A stretch of 64,000 nt of DNA from Trissonchulus latispiculum (taxonomy: Eukaryota; Nematoda; Enoplea; Enoplida; Ironidae): NCBI GenBank assembly GCA_030248195.1, contig JASAND010016315.1:20134-84133 (forward strand), in the 5' to 3' direction. Each line of letters begins with the position of its first letter. The stretch's first letter is position 1. The notes under the pieces were generated by a model. The model was given only the letters and a program-made list of their open reading frames with translations, did no database searches and was not told the DNA's origin. Positions 1 to 14,600 of this stretch are shown piece after piece. Made by a program: the position numbers and the translations under genes.

Positions 1-818
1 CTTAACTTGGCCTCTCAAAACTTTGTCTACTGGGCTTATTCTAGTGGGGGGGGTGGGGGGGCCCCCCCATAAACACCCTTCCCCCCCAAAAATCGTCCCC
101 CCCCAAAAAAGTAGGTGCCCCTTTTGGTACCAAATTTTGCCCTGAAAAAATGGCTCAGAAGGCCAAATTTTCAAAAATTTTCCGGCTTCGCCGGAGATTT
201 TTACTCATTTTTTGTGTTTTTTAACACTAAATCTGCTTATTTTTGCAATAAAAATCAACTTTTACAGTACATGCCAGAAAAATAGCGCTATTTTTAGCAT
301 ATTTTTAGAAAAATTTTTAGAAAAAATAGGGGTGTTCTGGTGCGCCCAGCTCATTCCGGGTATCCGTTTTGCCGTCCGCCGTACCTATTTTGCTGGGCTG
401 GTTCTACTTTGCCGTCGGGAGGGTAAGTCGGAAACCGCTTCCTGGAGGTCCATAGTAGGCTTAACTTGGCCTCTCAAAACTTTGTCTATAGGGGTTTTCT
501 GGTGCGCCCAGCTCATTCCGGGTATCCGTTTTGCCGTCCGACGTACCTAATTTGCTGGGCTGATTCCAGTTTGCCGTTTGAAGGGTCAGTCGGGTAGGGG
601 GTCAAGTGGTCGAAAATAAAATTATTCAAAAGTGGTCAAACTTGGTATCAAATGAAAGCCCAAAGTGAGCTGAGCAACTTTTGTCATAGAACTGCGTACC
701 CAAAATTGCTGTAGAGTGCTGTGGTGGGGTGGGGTGGGGACTTAGGCGATTTTAGGTGAAAAACAAACAAAGTTTTTCAGAAGTGGTCAAATTTGGTATC
801 AAATGAAAGCCCTAAGTC
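1..818 (+). repeat. Repeat family A, copy 1 (162-bp and ~150-bp units)
   Basis: This copy is in the same orientation as the one at 43180-45560 and opposite to that at 17061-18040. Two 162-bp-spaced units containing GGTGCGCCCAGCTC start near 337 and 499. After them come units beginning AGTGGTCAAA at about 631 and 782, with a GGGGTGGGGTGGGG tract between. Bases 30-330 are a G/C-run insertion that breaks the first unit and carries the hairpin TCCGGC-TTC-GCCGGA near 181. Open frames here are a by-product of the 162-bp period, which is a multiple of three. Confidence 0.75.
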
Positions 819-1177
819 TTCTTCGCACTTTCATTGACCTTGTTCCACAAATAATTCATGACGGTGTGCCTAGCTTGGCGCAAACGGGCAGATATTATGA
901 TAAGTTTGCAAAAAATTTTCCGGATGCACCCAATTTTCAAGAAACTGCAAACGATATAATTTGCAAACTTCCACAGAAGAGCAAAGACAATGAATAATAA
1001 ACGCCTAAGTGTAGATAAAACACATTACATAACCTAAGCAAAGCCTGTTCAGGCGGAATTTTATCTCGGCGGTAAACAACCCGCAGATTTGCAATAATGT
1101 ATTGAGCAAAACCTTCAACGATAGTAACACATTTCGCAGTATTATTCAAATGACCTAAAATCCTTCAAAAATGAGAT

Positions 1178-1492
1178 TGGGGCGGCCCCCCCCGAAATCG
1201 CCCCCTCCCGGGAGTTTTGTTTCCCCCCGGGATTTTTGGATGCCCAAATTTTTGCCAAAACTAGGCAAATTGAAGATTTTTTCGTAAAAATAGCTATTTT
1301 TAGCTTAAATCCTGGGATTTTTGAGAACTTTTAGCGTTTCACCATGCAAAATACGCCAAAAAATACCATTTTTGGCTCATTTATGCAAAAAATCGTCCCC
1401 CCCCCCCCCCCCGAAAATTTCTCCCCCCCGGGCCCGGGGGGGCCCCCCGGGAAGCCCCCCCCCCGAAAAAAAATCCCTAAAAATACCCTGAT
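1178..1492. repeat. CAGGGTATTTTT-type inverted-repeat element, partial
   Basis: This G/C-run element ends in AAAATACCCTG at about 1490 and has the same interior as the copies at 1953-2330 and 47213-47591. The left terminus was not found, so it is probably truncated. It lies 45 bp from the 5' splice site that ends EXD2 exon E. Confidence 0.55.
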
Positions 1493-1536
1493 TATAGGGA
1501 ACAAACAACAAAAGACCAACCAAAGCGAGAACTCAC

Positions 1537-1916
1537 GCTAGTCTCATTTGATGAGCAAGCAGCTCCAGAACTTGAGGAAGAAGAATTGTCCACTGAAGTA
1601 GACGTGGGCAAAATCTGCAGCCGATAAATACCCATATCATTAGAATCTTTCAAAATAACCGAATCAATCCCAAACTGTCGACAGTATTCCAATTTGTCCC
1701 GGTCGATGGTCATGATGACCGGAGAGTCGGAGGATTCCTCATACTCGTCCAGAAAGTCCAACGCCTCCCCGGACAGTGGATCAACAATGTCCTCAGCAAA
1801 TGGATAGGACAGCGGAGGATCCTCGCCCTGATAATAGGGCAGTATTCCAGCGTAGACACATTCCATCATTCGCTTGGCATACTCTTCTGACGACGAATCC
1901 TCATCAGACGAATAGC
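1537..1916 (-). CDS. EXD2: EXD2 exon E (post-nuclease region)
   Basis: The acceptor TTCCGTTTAG precedes 1916 and the strong donor GTGAGT follows 1537. The exon completes a split Gly codon from exon D. It encodes a Ser/Asp/Glu-rich stretch (YSSDEDSSSEEY), then a conserved DRDKLEYC...GIYRLQILP segment typical of EXD2 downstream of the exonuclease, then a Ser-rich tail. Confidence 0.78.
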
Positions 1917-2659
1917 CTAAACGGAACAGACTCACGCAGTTAGACCATACAACAGGGTATTTTTTAGGGATTTTTTCCGGGGGGGGGCTTCCCGGGGGGG
2001 GGGGGAGAAATTTTCCGGGGTGGGAAGATTTTTTGCAAAAATGAGTCAAAAAATGGTATTTTTTGGCGTATTTTGCATGGTGAAACTCAAAAAGTGCTCA
2101 AAATGCCAGGATTTAAGCTAAAGACAGCTATTTTTACGAAAAAATCTCCGGCGAAGCCGGAAAATTTTTGAAAATTGGCCTATTTTTGGCAAAAATTTGG
2201 GCTTCCAAAAAATCCCGGGGGGGGGGGGGAAGCAAAAATCCCGGGAGGGGGCGATTTCGGGGGGGGGAAGGCATTTTCGGGGGGAGGTCAATTTCGGGGG
2301 GGGCCGCCCACCCCTATAAAAAATACCCTGTACATACAAGGACTCCAGAAAGGTGTGCACAAAAGAAAAAGATCAAACATCACCAAAAGAACTGCGTAGT
2401 GAGGTTCTTTGAGACCATGAAATAAAATGCAAGTGCAAACTAACTGAAGAAAATTTTGTTATGTAATAAACCGGATTAGGGGAACAACGTTCATGTACCA
2501 AAATACAATTATATATTTTTTGCTTTTTATAGCAGTGGGAGGAAGCATAACTGAATTTTTTTCAATGCAAAAATAAAAAATAATTTTCGCGTCGTTGTCG
2601 TTTTCTGTATGTTTTTTAAAAATTTTTCTCGCTTGCGGCACTTTCTATACATACATACG

Positions 2660-2690
<31 letters not shown>

Positions 2691-5600
2691 TTTGATCAAG
2701 TATATACCAAAGTAAGCATTCGATTTTGAAATCTACTCAGTCTAAAGGTTTCCGCTACAGATTATTCGTAATTACTAAATATTTCCTCGGCCTTTAATCA
2801 AAATTTTTTAAATTTTCTATAATGGATGGATATTGCATGTCGTAAATAAAATTCCCCAAAGTTTTATTTAAAAAACTTTCAAAGGTCTCCGTTTCCGTCA
2901 AATTCTTCAGAGTGTCGAAAAACTTCCTCATCTTTTAACAATCTTTTTAAAGGTTTCCATTATGAATTTCATAATATCAAAAAATTGCTCAACTTGTTAT
3001 TCGAATCTTTATACACTACAGGTTGGTTTTCTATACGCATTTTCTAAATTCTAAAAGAATTTCAACTGCTCGGGAGGCAGAATTTTTCAATCTCGACCCA
3101 TCCCTTTTCAAAATCCTGGGTGCGCCCCTGGGGAGGAGGAAAACTATAATTTTCCCCAGAGCTTACGAGAAAGTTGCGAAAAACAAAAATAACGCGCTGG
3201 TAAAATTCAAGCCCGCAGACTTTTGCAGAGAAATTAGAAGATCCACTGGAGCCAGCTGGCTTAAGGCGATTTTTGACTATCACCGATTTTTTCCCATTTT
3301 TACATACCTTGTACTTAGGCCCGCAAAACAAGACAAGAGCGATTAACTTTTCCTATCATTCACAATAGCCTTCCAAAGGTGACCCCGGCATGTGTTAAAC
3401 ATAGGTAAATGAAAAAGGTAGGAAAATTTTTCTGCTACCAAAAGTTTGAGCGCTGTGCAAGGGTAAATCGGCTACTACAGCTTAGTGTGAATATAATTTA
3501 GACTAGGTAAAGTGTATCTAAACGCCGTTGTTTCGTTGAATACATGCTTGCTCCAGTATCTCTCGCTGAGGGCTAAGAAGTCGCTACACACAGGAGACAA
3601 AAAGGATTTAAACTGCAAAATCTCTTAACTGGGTTGCCTCTGGAACCTAAAAGTTTGTTTTATCTGGAGACATATGGGGGTATATTACAGCTGAAAATGA
3701 GTGAGTTCCGTGACTATAAAATTTGGTACCCGGCGACCCACCCTCTTAAACCGACATTTGAATCCATTATGCAAAGTTTTCAACACACAAGACACTTATT
3801 GAAAGAAGCACAAAAGCCAATTCAATCCGCATTGTAGAAACTAAATACCCGTATCCAGAAATTTCACTTTGAAGTCGCCCTTTCGCTTCTTTTTCTTCTT
3901 TCCATTACCACTATTTCCATCATATCTGACATCCAGAAAGTTCATGCGGGAACAATAGGTATAAAACAGACGAAAGGATTTATTGGACTCAAAATTCCAG
4001 ACAGCCTCTTCGTTGAGCTCATCCGAAAGCAGAGAAGGCAAGCCTTCAACCAAAATGTCCAAGGCAGCCTGGGCATCTCGTGCGGCATAGTTCACTTGCT
4101 GCCTACAACAAGCACGAAATCTACAATACTTGGAATGGAATGGAATGAACAACCGCCCCACAGTGCACTCTGGTTTTCCATATATACATAGCAGGGGCGC
4201 ACATAAGGGGGGGGCGGGGGGGGGGGGGGGGGGCCGCGCCCCCCCCCCCGAAACCAGATGTAAAGAAGAAATTTTATTGTCTGCGCGTAGCGCGGACGCA
4301 AAATTTGAAAAATTTTCGCGCCTTCGGCGCGAAATTTACCTCACTTTTGCTTAATTTACCCTAATTTCAGCGTTTTAAACGTTTCAATAGCGACTTTTTA
4401 AACTTTTTCAAAAATTTTCGCGCCTTCGGCACGAAATTTTTTCTATTTTTGCACTTTAAACGTGTTGTCCAAAATTTTTCAACTCTGGAGAGGCGATGCC
4501 CCCAGACCCCCCCAAATTTTTCTGAGGTCCGCCCCCCCCCCCCTGAAAAAAGTTCCTATGTGCGCCACTGATACATAGATACGTATATATGCAGCTTAAG
4601 GTGGTGATTCCCTTTGGTCACATAAAGTTTACACCATTATTACTCATTCATTACTTGGAGTTAAGAAGCCATTTTTATATCAAAATGTAGCTTAACATTT
4701 TCTCTTTTTAATGCATGGCACGAAACTAATGTTGCTTTTCTAAAATATTTTAAACACATTTTAGAAGAAGTATAATTTTCCAGAATTTTTGCAGACTCAA
4801 GTAAATTTTTTCGCGAGACATCGGTTATATCATTCGATACCTCCATCAAATAGCTGGGGACGATTTTTTATTGATTGTGAAATCGCTCTTCGTTATAGAG
4901 AAATAAGCTGAAATGTGAGCGTAACCTGGATTTTGCCTACTTTTTCCAAATTTGTCAAGCCATTACTTTAGCTAGAAAGCAGCAATCGGGGCAACTAAAA
5001 AATCGTCCCTGGGTATATTTGTGCCGAACACATTTGTTCAGTAGCAGCCCTCCAGATTGCATGGTCAATGCTCCACAATCTTTGGAAGAAAATTGGTCGT
5101 GTTTTTGCAAAAACTACATTTTTTATGATAGCAGCCTACAGGAAAGCAGTTGGAAGACGATCATGCGTCGGATAATTTGTCCCGGTGAGACCTTCAAATC
5201 GACGCCCTTAGTTTGATTTTACGGCTTGCGTAGTTCAAGAAATGTTGGATTATTTGATTTCTGCCAAAATGACAAGTTTTCGACGCCAAAACAAGAAAAA
5301 CGTCTATATCTCACGGTGGAGAAAAGCTAGAAACTTGCTTTAAAAAGCAAAAATGTGAAGCTCAATGAGATCTTGCTAATGAATATAGTCATAACTGTAT
5401 AGCAAATGCCAAACGTTCAGAAATTGGGAAAAACCACTCTGCCCGGAAATCTCGAATTTTTGAATCGGCATTGCGCGGAGGGTGTTAGAACGCTACAAGA
5501 CCTTATTTCGGAACGTTTCATCAAATTTCATCTTGATTTACGCCGCCAAATAACAATATGTGCCCAAAAGGAATCACCACCTTAAGAAGATCTAGAGTAT

Positions 5601-8600
5601 ACCGCACTGTGGACCCTCCTCTAGGACTGCATTAGTTCGGCCATAAGCCCTACTACTCACATCAGCAATAAAAAATACAATACCACCTCCACAATCATAC
5701 ATTCAGCAGCCTAGCTCAGATGCCCCTCGAACTAATGCAGTCCACAACTCTTTGCATATCGTCTTTTAAGTCAATTTTTTCATAAAAGACAACAAAGAGC
5801 TGACCCCTGGCGTAGGTATGCTGCATCTCGCCTACGTAGCCTACCCATTCTAACTCGTGGGAACTAGACCACAGGAGCCACGAACTTCAGACCATAGATA
5901 AGTGATTATATCAGGTATTATATGGAACACTCACTTGCAACTTGCAAGTGCGAGTAAAGTCCTATAGTAGATTTTTACTAGACGATTTTCAAAAAATTTG
6001 AATATCTTTCCTAATTTTCGTTTGTTTTTAAGAAAATTTAGGAATTAACTGTTTTGAAATGTTCTGCACATTTTGTGAAAATTTCAATACAATTCATGCA
6101 ATAGTGAAAGAGTTACGATTTTTTGAAAAATTATGGTAAATTTTCCTATTACTCGCACTTGCAACGCAAGTACTCGCACGTATATGATATATATTATATC
6201 AATACATTACACAAAAGCAGCAGCATACGGACACAATATTTAATAGGTGTTAATAAGGGTGTATCAAGAACAGAACAGCAGGGGGCAGTTTCATAAAACA
6301 TTTTTCTTACTCGACTCGACAACTAGACTCTGCTAGTTGTCGAGTGGAGTCGCTAATGTGTTTCATAAAAGTTGTGCGGTCGTGTTCGTACTCGCACTGG
6401 ATTTGCGAGTCTAGTTGGTGGTCGAGTGCGAGTCGATATAGCTGCTGCCTGCGAGCACGTGTTTCATAAAACTCTAGCTGCTGCTGGCGAACTCGCAACT
6501 AGCAGCCGTCTAGTTCTCTAGTCAATTTTGACTAGAGAACTCCCAGAAAAACAGGAATAACTTTTGCACTGTTACAGTTTTATATTCAAATTTTTATGGC
6601 ATGAATTATGATTTGTTCTTGACGTTATGCTTAAATTTTAAATAGTTTGCTTCGCGGATAGAAAAGATACGATTTTTTAGAGAATTATCCGTTTTTCACG
6701 AAAGCCTTCAACTAGCAGACTAGTTGCTCGCACTAGCAATGCTAGTGCTGCTAGCAGCAGCAGAACCTGAGCTAATTTGGTCGAGTTCTCAAACAGTTTT
6801 ATGAAACACTCGTAGTCGCATCTCGCACTAGCATTGCTAGCATGCATGCTGGTAGATTTTTTATGAAACTGCCCCCTGGCTTAATAGTAAGACTCTGCGA
6901 AAACAACGACAAAAAAGCCAGCTGGGGCCAATTTCATAAAACTTTGCGGATTTGCAAGTGCGAGTTTGCTAGTACTCGCACTTGAAACGCAAGTGCGGAT
7001 TACAAATGTTGCATAAAACTTTTCCGCAAACTTGCGGAAATTAGCTAAGCAAGTTGCGGAACTTGACCCACTTGCAACGCAAGTGCGAGTACTTGCGTTG
7101 CAAGTGCGAGTAATAGGAAAATTTACCATAATTTTTCAAAAAATCGTAACTATTTCACTATTGCATGAAATGTATTGAAATTTTCACAAAATGTGCAGAA
7201 CATTTCAAAACAGTTAATTCCTAAATTTTCTTAAAAACAAACGAAAATTAGGAAAGATATTCCAATTTTTTGAAAATCGTCTAGTAAAAATCTACTATAC
7301 GACTTTACTCGCACTTGCAAGTTGCAAGTGAGTGTTCCAGCTAGTTTTATGAAACACTTACTTGCTGCTTGTGTACAAGCGGACTTGCAGCTTGCAGCGA
7401 ACTTGACTCGCAGTTCAAGTGCATGTGCGGATTCCGCACTTGACACTTTATGAAACACTTGCAGCTTGCAATTCCGCAACTTGCAGTTGAAATTGTGAAA
7501 TCCGCAACTTGCAAACTTTTATAAAATTGGCCCCTGGCATTTCTCGGTGACGCATCCGCTCTCATTTTATGTTCTTCTCTACCTTTCCGAGCCGAAAGTT
7601 CTCACCAAGTAAATCAAAGCCTTGGGCTACTCTCTCCTCCTTAAGAATTCTTAACTTAATCCACATGTGAGGACTGATTTCTACACTTTAAAGTCCTAAT
7701 TAGGGAGAATGGAATTAGCACAGTTTAACCCTGTTATACGTACTCAGACAGCCGAATGACAGTCCAGTCACTACGCTGTGCCTGTTTGTCGTCCCAGGAC
7801 ACGCTAGGGCCGAACATTTTCACAGCCAAAGCCTTCAAATTATGCTTCTCAAAGCCATAGTCTTGGAATGCTGCCATTTTCAGGGCCAAATGTCGCAAAT
7901 CCACCAAACCATGCATATGCACATTCCAGTCTTCGCTTATCTTATCACAATCTTCAAAAATACCCACTCCAACCTAAAAAATCAAGGCAGGTCAGCCATA
8001 AATATTCTATAGCTGGCATTACAGTGCATACATAAATCATAGGTGGTCTCAGAATACATACACAAGAAGCAAAAATGTTCCTTCGTCGCATGTAAATTAC
8101 AAATGAGTACTCTCAGGCAGATTGTACAAACACGGAAACTAGCTTGTAAAATGAATATGAGTGGCAATGAGGTTGTAAATTAAGGAAAACGTTGCAACCG
8201 CTTAACATATGAGCCTGTCGTACAACGAGGCTCATATTGGCGCATTTCATAATATAATTTGTCGACATGACCTTTATATAAATAGCACGTAAACTTTTGT
8301 CCTTCGCACATGTTGTCCTCTACACATTATAGTCAAGCGGGAAAAAACCCACTTTTCAGATTTTTGGCCAGAACTTTTACTGGTTTCAGATATTGAAATA
8401 CTGACTACACCGCGCTAGGCCTAGTCGTAAGCTTTCTTATGAGCTATAGAACACCTCTCTAGGGTGCGCCGTTAGTGAGAAAAATTGTCCCTAACTGGCG
8501 GGAAAAAACACAATGCGGGAAAAACCCATATGCGGAAAAACCCACCCCGAAGATTTTTTGGAAAGTTGCCGGCGCATTTCTAACCGTTCCAAATGAAAGA

Positions 8601-11600
8601 GCGGGCTGTTTTAACTATAACTGCATCAAAATGTTGTTGTTGAAAAATTGAGGTCATAAGTGACTTTGAAAATTTTGTATCTTTAACACACAAACATATA
8701 GGCAAATTTTGGAAATTGGAAATTTGGAAATTTTTAAAACATTTTATTTTCAGTTTAAGTTTAAGTTCAGTGACAGTTTAAGCATCCTATTGTGTAGAAA
8801 ACGCGTTTTCTTGTATTTAGAGTCAAACTAGACTCATTTTAGGGCAAAAAGTATTTTTGGCAAAATTTAAATTTTGGCTTGAAATGGCACGATGTCCGAT
8901 TTCGACCCCCTGGAGCACCCACAAGAGAACAAACCCAGGTAAAACCTACGTATACCAGTTTAAACTATAGGCTCTAATAAACAAATGCAGGGGCGTAGCC
9001 AGATGTGGGCAAGGGGGGCAAGGGTAGCTTGGATTGTCTCCTGGAAATATCTGCCATCAGAAAATATTTATGACGTAAAGAGCAGCTGTAGACTGCGTTG
9101 AGCCTGAGAATTGATGAAAATTAAAACAGTTTAGGAGTGAAATCCAAAAATTTTCGCGCCCTTCGGCGCGAATCATTACTTCTTCGTCAATTTTAAAATG
9201 CCATTATATATACTTGATCTTGGTTGCTGTAATATTGTAAGGTACGTACGTACGTATATATAGTATTTTGCCGTGCGCACTGAGCAAGATTTTTTCCTTA
9301 AAACGCCTAAGCACACACTTGTCTGGAAAATAGCGAAAAATTTAGGCTACCGTGTAGCGATAGAAAAGTTAGCATTTGTTCATTCCCTTCAGATAAATTT
9401 CCGGGGAGCAGAAGAATCCGCGTCCGGTTGGAGATTTCCTTCTTGCTGTGGTCGATGCTGTTGGACGATTATCCTTCCACGTGCTTCCTGGGGCGTTGAC
9501 CAGCGTGCCAAATGGATTCTTTTTCCCTGGGGCTCCAGTTACACAAGTGGAACTGGTGTCGATCTTTGTCACTCAGTTGATGATGTAGATACAAAGTCAT
9601 CCTTAATTTGCCCCCGAGCGAAGGGCAGCCATCTGTAGAATCAGCTGGTCAGTTCTTGAACCAGATGGCATGGCCTTAGATCAGCCTCAACTCGCAAAGA
9701 CTGGTGCTGGATTATCTGTGACCTGTGTTTTTTTTTCGTCGAAACTTTTTGCGAACTTTTACGCAGTCCTCCAAAATTTTTTGCGGAACTTCGCAAAAAA
9801 TTGCGAAATTCATATTTTTTAGTTTTGCAATGATAACTAATGAATTTTATTGATTATGTTGTATTTGAACGCATTTTTAACACTTAACGAACAGTATAGT
9901 CAGAGGGGGGAAAAAAACAACGATTTTCGAAATAAGGTTATTACTCGCTACAGACTGTAGCTAGCCAGACGCTTTATATACCAGCATGTAGGGCTTGATC
10001 TGTACTTTCTATACCACACTAAAATAAGCATTCGGTTGTATATACTTCAAGTGGGCTAGCCTCAATATAGCCCATCTTTTTTACCCCACAGATGGGGTAA
10101 AAAAGATGGGGTGGGGAAAGAGATGGCACCAAATTTCGTTCCTTTATCACCATAGCACATAAATGCAATTTAAAGGCATAAAACGCAATATCTACTTCTA
10201 AAAGCTCGTTGCCGGCAGCCAGGCTTAGTATTATCCATCGTAAATGCCAAACTTAGTAATGAGCCAACATTGCTAGGAAATTAAGATTTTTGGTCTACAA
10301 AATCTTATTTTTTGCGGTAATTTATAATTTAATCGCCTTTTGTGTTAACTTGCAATGATAAAATACACCATTTTGCAATGTTAACCCGCAAGAAATTGAG
10401 CGTTTTATTTATGATGGGTGGCAAAATCGCACAAAAGTGTTCAGGGGTCATCCATTTCGGGTGGAGTCTTTTGCATATCCACACTTGTGAAACTCTCTGG
10501 AATGTCCACAGTTCATAATATCACAAAAATATTGTTTATGGACCCTAATTTTCTTGTTATCTGCATGATTCACCCCCCTGGGAATATTTGCCAGCAATGC
10601 ATTCTTCCACAGGGGCAGGTCATATGGCTCTTTTCGGCAGCGGAAGGTCAATTGGGGGGTATAACAGTTCAAATGAGTAAACAATTAGTCGTTATTTTTG
10701 CTTAAATCAAAAAACAAAACTGCCGGCAAAAAAGCACACCGTTGTTTTTCCCCCCTCTGGTGCAAAAAGTGTGGGGGAAAAAAAAGATGGTCACTATTTC
10801 TCAACCGTGTGACCTAGCGAAAATCCGACTAGCCCACGTTATTGAGCACATCCACAAACCCCTTCATGCACAAAATGACTCCTGTAACTATTACCAGTAA
10901 GTTGGCATAATCTTAGAAAATTTGAAAAATCCTTAGGTTTTTGGACAATTTTTGGGTGTCAACTTCGGACCCATGCCACACGAAGGCTCAATCGACAGGA
11001 ACGGTTATTTGTATTATGATCTTAAAGTACAAGACTTGAACTTTCATTTGCACTAGATTTTGTATCTCTATCTTATACCAGTCGAGCAGGGTGAGCCGTT
11101 GTTTTTTTCCCCCACTTTGCCGGTGATGCTTTTTTCCCCCCTCTGACTATATAACCAAGTTATATATATACAACTATTTTTCCAAAGTCGAAGCGTATGT
11201 TGTGTATGTTTATACGTATGTTTTTGACAAGAATATAAAGTTACAGGTGAAAATGCGGGGGGTCTGGGGGGCAGAGCCCCAGAAGCTGAGAAAATTTTGT
11301 AAAACTGTAAAAAATCCATAATAGAAACAGTAAAAATTTTGATTTCGGCAGACAGAAAAACCAAAGCTGCCACAGGGAAAAATTCGTATAAAAATTGGAA
11401 TTTGAACATTTATATACAGCATTTTAAAATTAAAAGCAGATTGAAAGATTTCAGAAAAATAGTAAAAACAGAAAGAACAGAGCAATCATAATGAAGCACA
11501 ACGCCAAGATAAAAAGCACGAATTTAAAAAGGCTGGGTATGACAGCCTCAAGCAAAAGCTAGATGTTTCCGGAAAATTCAAGCTTGAAAATCTATTTTTT

Positions 11601-14600
11601 CGAGCGATTTAGCAAAGATTTCGGGTTATTCTTGTGCAGTTTGGTGTCTAAACAGGTAATGTACGAGTACGTATATATGTAAGTACGTATATCCACGACT
11701 TTGTTAAACAAATGCATACTTCAGAGTGGTTACTATGTGTACGCGCGTACTTCTTCAGGTATTTTAGAAAATTAGTTTATGCGAAAAGAATTTTATTGGA
11801 TAAGCTTTCACTACAAAGTATTCTACATATCTCGGACAAGAGTCCTATCATAAGACTGAAAGGTGTCTACAATACAGAAATACGCGCCGAAGGCGCGAAA
11901 ATTTTTTGAAATTTTCTGCAAAAAGTACCGGAAACACGTGGATTTATTATCAGAAATAGCTGAAAATTTCTACTCGAGGCTAAAATTTTTTGCGGAACTT
12001 TACGCAGAGCGAAAAAATTTTCAAAAAAAGTGCGGAATTTCGCAGTTTTTTTCGCAAAAAAAACACAGTCTGTGACTACATTTGGGTTCGGAAGATCAGC
12101 TCATATGGCTCTGACCCCTATTCCAGGAATATGAAGAAGAAGAAAATAAATTTCCGAACAGGTTTTTAGCTATTTAAACCAAACAACTTTTTATTATGCT
12201 ACAGGACAAAAAATGTGATTTACGATTTACAGATCAACATGATATAAAGATGTAAGATGCAGTATATATATACGTAAAAACCCGGCTATTTTTACAGCAT
12301 TTTTGCCAATTTTGGACCACTTTGGATTCCCCACCACTTTTGGGTACCCCTCCCCACTTTTTTCGTCTAGAAAGAGCCCAGAAAACATCTATCTCTCGTA
12401 AGCGATTTTTGGAGGAACTTTTTAACGTGGTACGGAGATGGAACTTCCCACACTTACTAAACTCCACACGTACAATGTTTTGCGCATATATATAATCTGC
12501 ACGGGGTCTGCACAGCTTTTGCGCAGCCTTGTTTTACACGGTCATTCGACCATTTTCACTCATATTATGTCGTTGTTACAGTTTCCGGAAAAAACATTAC
12601 TCTCGTAAGCGATTCTGGGCGTATTGTTTTGTTTCTGGAATACTGGTGGTCTCAGAATATACATATATACATATTTGGCAACCAGAAGAGTATTCAAACA
12701 AGGAGTATCAAAGTAGAATCTACTACAAACACAAACGCAAGATTCCAAGGGCAGCGGGAGGTTTCCAAAAAACAAACAAAGGCAGATCTGAAAGTACACA
12801 CTAGAGGCAACTATAATACCACAAAAAGTACGTATAGCGCGGCGGGAAAAAACCCCCAAATTTTCTAATTTTGGCTGTAACTTTTTTTATTAAGCGACAA
12901 ATCGAAAATCTAACGATAACTACCATGAGGCTTTGCGAAGAGCTTCAAAATGAGCCACAAAACGTCTCTCCAGCACTTACGGTTGGTGATAAATTTTCGA
13001 CCAAACCGATGGGAAAAAACCCAATGCGGGAAAAAACCCACGGGCGGGAAAAAACCCAGCCGAATTTTTTGCTGCAAGCATGCCAGAACGGCTTTGACTA
13101 TACCATTCGAAAGAGCGGGTCATTTTTAGTACATCTGAATCATAAAATATCAATATTTTTGCAAAAAAATCATGTCAAATTGACTTTTCAAAATTTCGTA
13201 TGTTTAACACGTAAACATAGGCAAATTTTGGAAATTTTTGAAATTTGCTTAATTGTTGCAGTTTAAGCATCCTATAACACAGAAAACGTGTTTTTATTGC
13301 ATTTAAAGCCAAACCCGACCTATTTTTGTTGAAAAATTAGCGGTTTTTGGCGAAATTTGAAAATTTGGCTTGAAATGGCACCACCTCAGATTTTGGCCAC
13401 CTGGACCTCACATAAAAGGTCGAACCCAGGTAAAATCTATTCCAAATTAATCAGGAGGCTCCACTGAGCTAAGAAATGCATGAATTTTTCCTTTGCTGCT
13501 AATGGTTAGAAAAAATTTCATTTCGAAATTTGGGTTTTCCCCCACATGGGTTTTTTTCTCGCCGAGTCTAGGTCACCCCCAGGTCGCACCACAGATACTA
13601 GAGCCAAATTGCATACACCATCGTGAAGTTCGAGACATACCCTCTGTGAAACTAATCCGTTTTGGGCTATGTCTTTCCAGTAGTTCAGGGTTACCCCCCA
13701 AAGTTGACCCTGCCTGACCCCCATGTTGGGACCAAAAATTCCAAAATTTTCAAAGTCCCAGAAATTTGCTGAGAGGCAGCGGGAGCTACAATAATACACC
13801 CTCTAGGGTAGTTTTGGAAACTCTTTAAGATAGGCTATTAAAATCCGACCTAGCTCATGTGGGTGACTCACACTGGCGATGGGTTTTCCCCGCACATCGG
13901 ATTGGGTTTTTTCACGCCGCGCTATATATATACGTACATACGGAATACCTTCAGAATATTATAATCCTCCAACAGCAGCTGAAGAGATAGCGGTATTTGC
14001 TGAAAATAGCAAATTCGAAAGAGGAACACCCGACCATGAATAGTAGATAATTGGATCAAAGAAACTTTGCCTTCGATGGCATTCTGCTGCACAGTACTAT
14101 TAGAATTGGGATGCATTACTTCATTCCTTCCAATCCGCGTTACCAGTATTTGCTAAAATGACAAAGAACAGGTAGCTGCAACATAAAGCTAACATGCATT
14201 ATCATGAATACATACGTACGTATACAAGTAACGAGCACGGCACAAAACGCAACCTATTCTGTAGATAGGACAAGAACAGAGCAGAACAGAACCGACATTA
14301 CGGCCAGAGCGGTCCTTACATTACAGTAAACACGTCACCCATGAATCACTCAGCTACGTACGCAACACTCATCATTCAAGACACCAATCCTACTAGGTTT
14401 GACCTTCTAGTTGTGAAGGCAATTAGGTAGCAGGAAAAGGTATATATCATCAGGGGAAGTCACTACATCTGAAGTGGTGCACTACGTGTACGTATCTTTA
14501 CCTACGTGGGTTGGGGTTCTCCTCTAGCTAGCACTTATACAATTGCTAAGTTTCTCATTGTTGTAGAAATGAAATACGTGGGACAGAAGTTTCATTAATT

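Noticed and set aside
803..997. 64-codon plus-strand frame ending ...CKLPQKSKDNE, with AATAAA just after the stop
   Set aside because: Its start lies inside repeat family A, there is no supported acceptor, and no family is recognised. A minus-strand frame overlaps it at 937-1149.
937..1149. Possible further EXD2 exon on the minus strand
   Set aside because: The only good acceptor is in the wrong phase for exon E, and the residues do not resemble the conserved Cys/His region that follows in EXD2.
9273..9638. 121-codon plus-strand frame and a 67-codon minus-strand shadow
   Set aside because: A faint resemblance to a reverse-transcriptase segment on the minus strand could not be supported by any catalytic motif.
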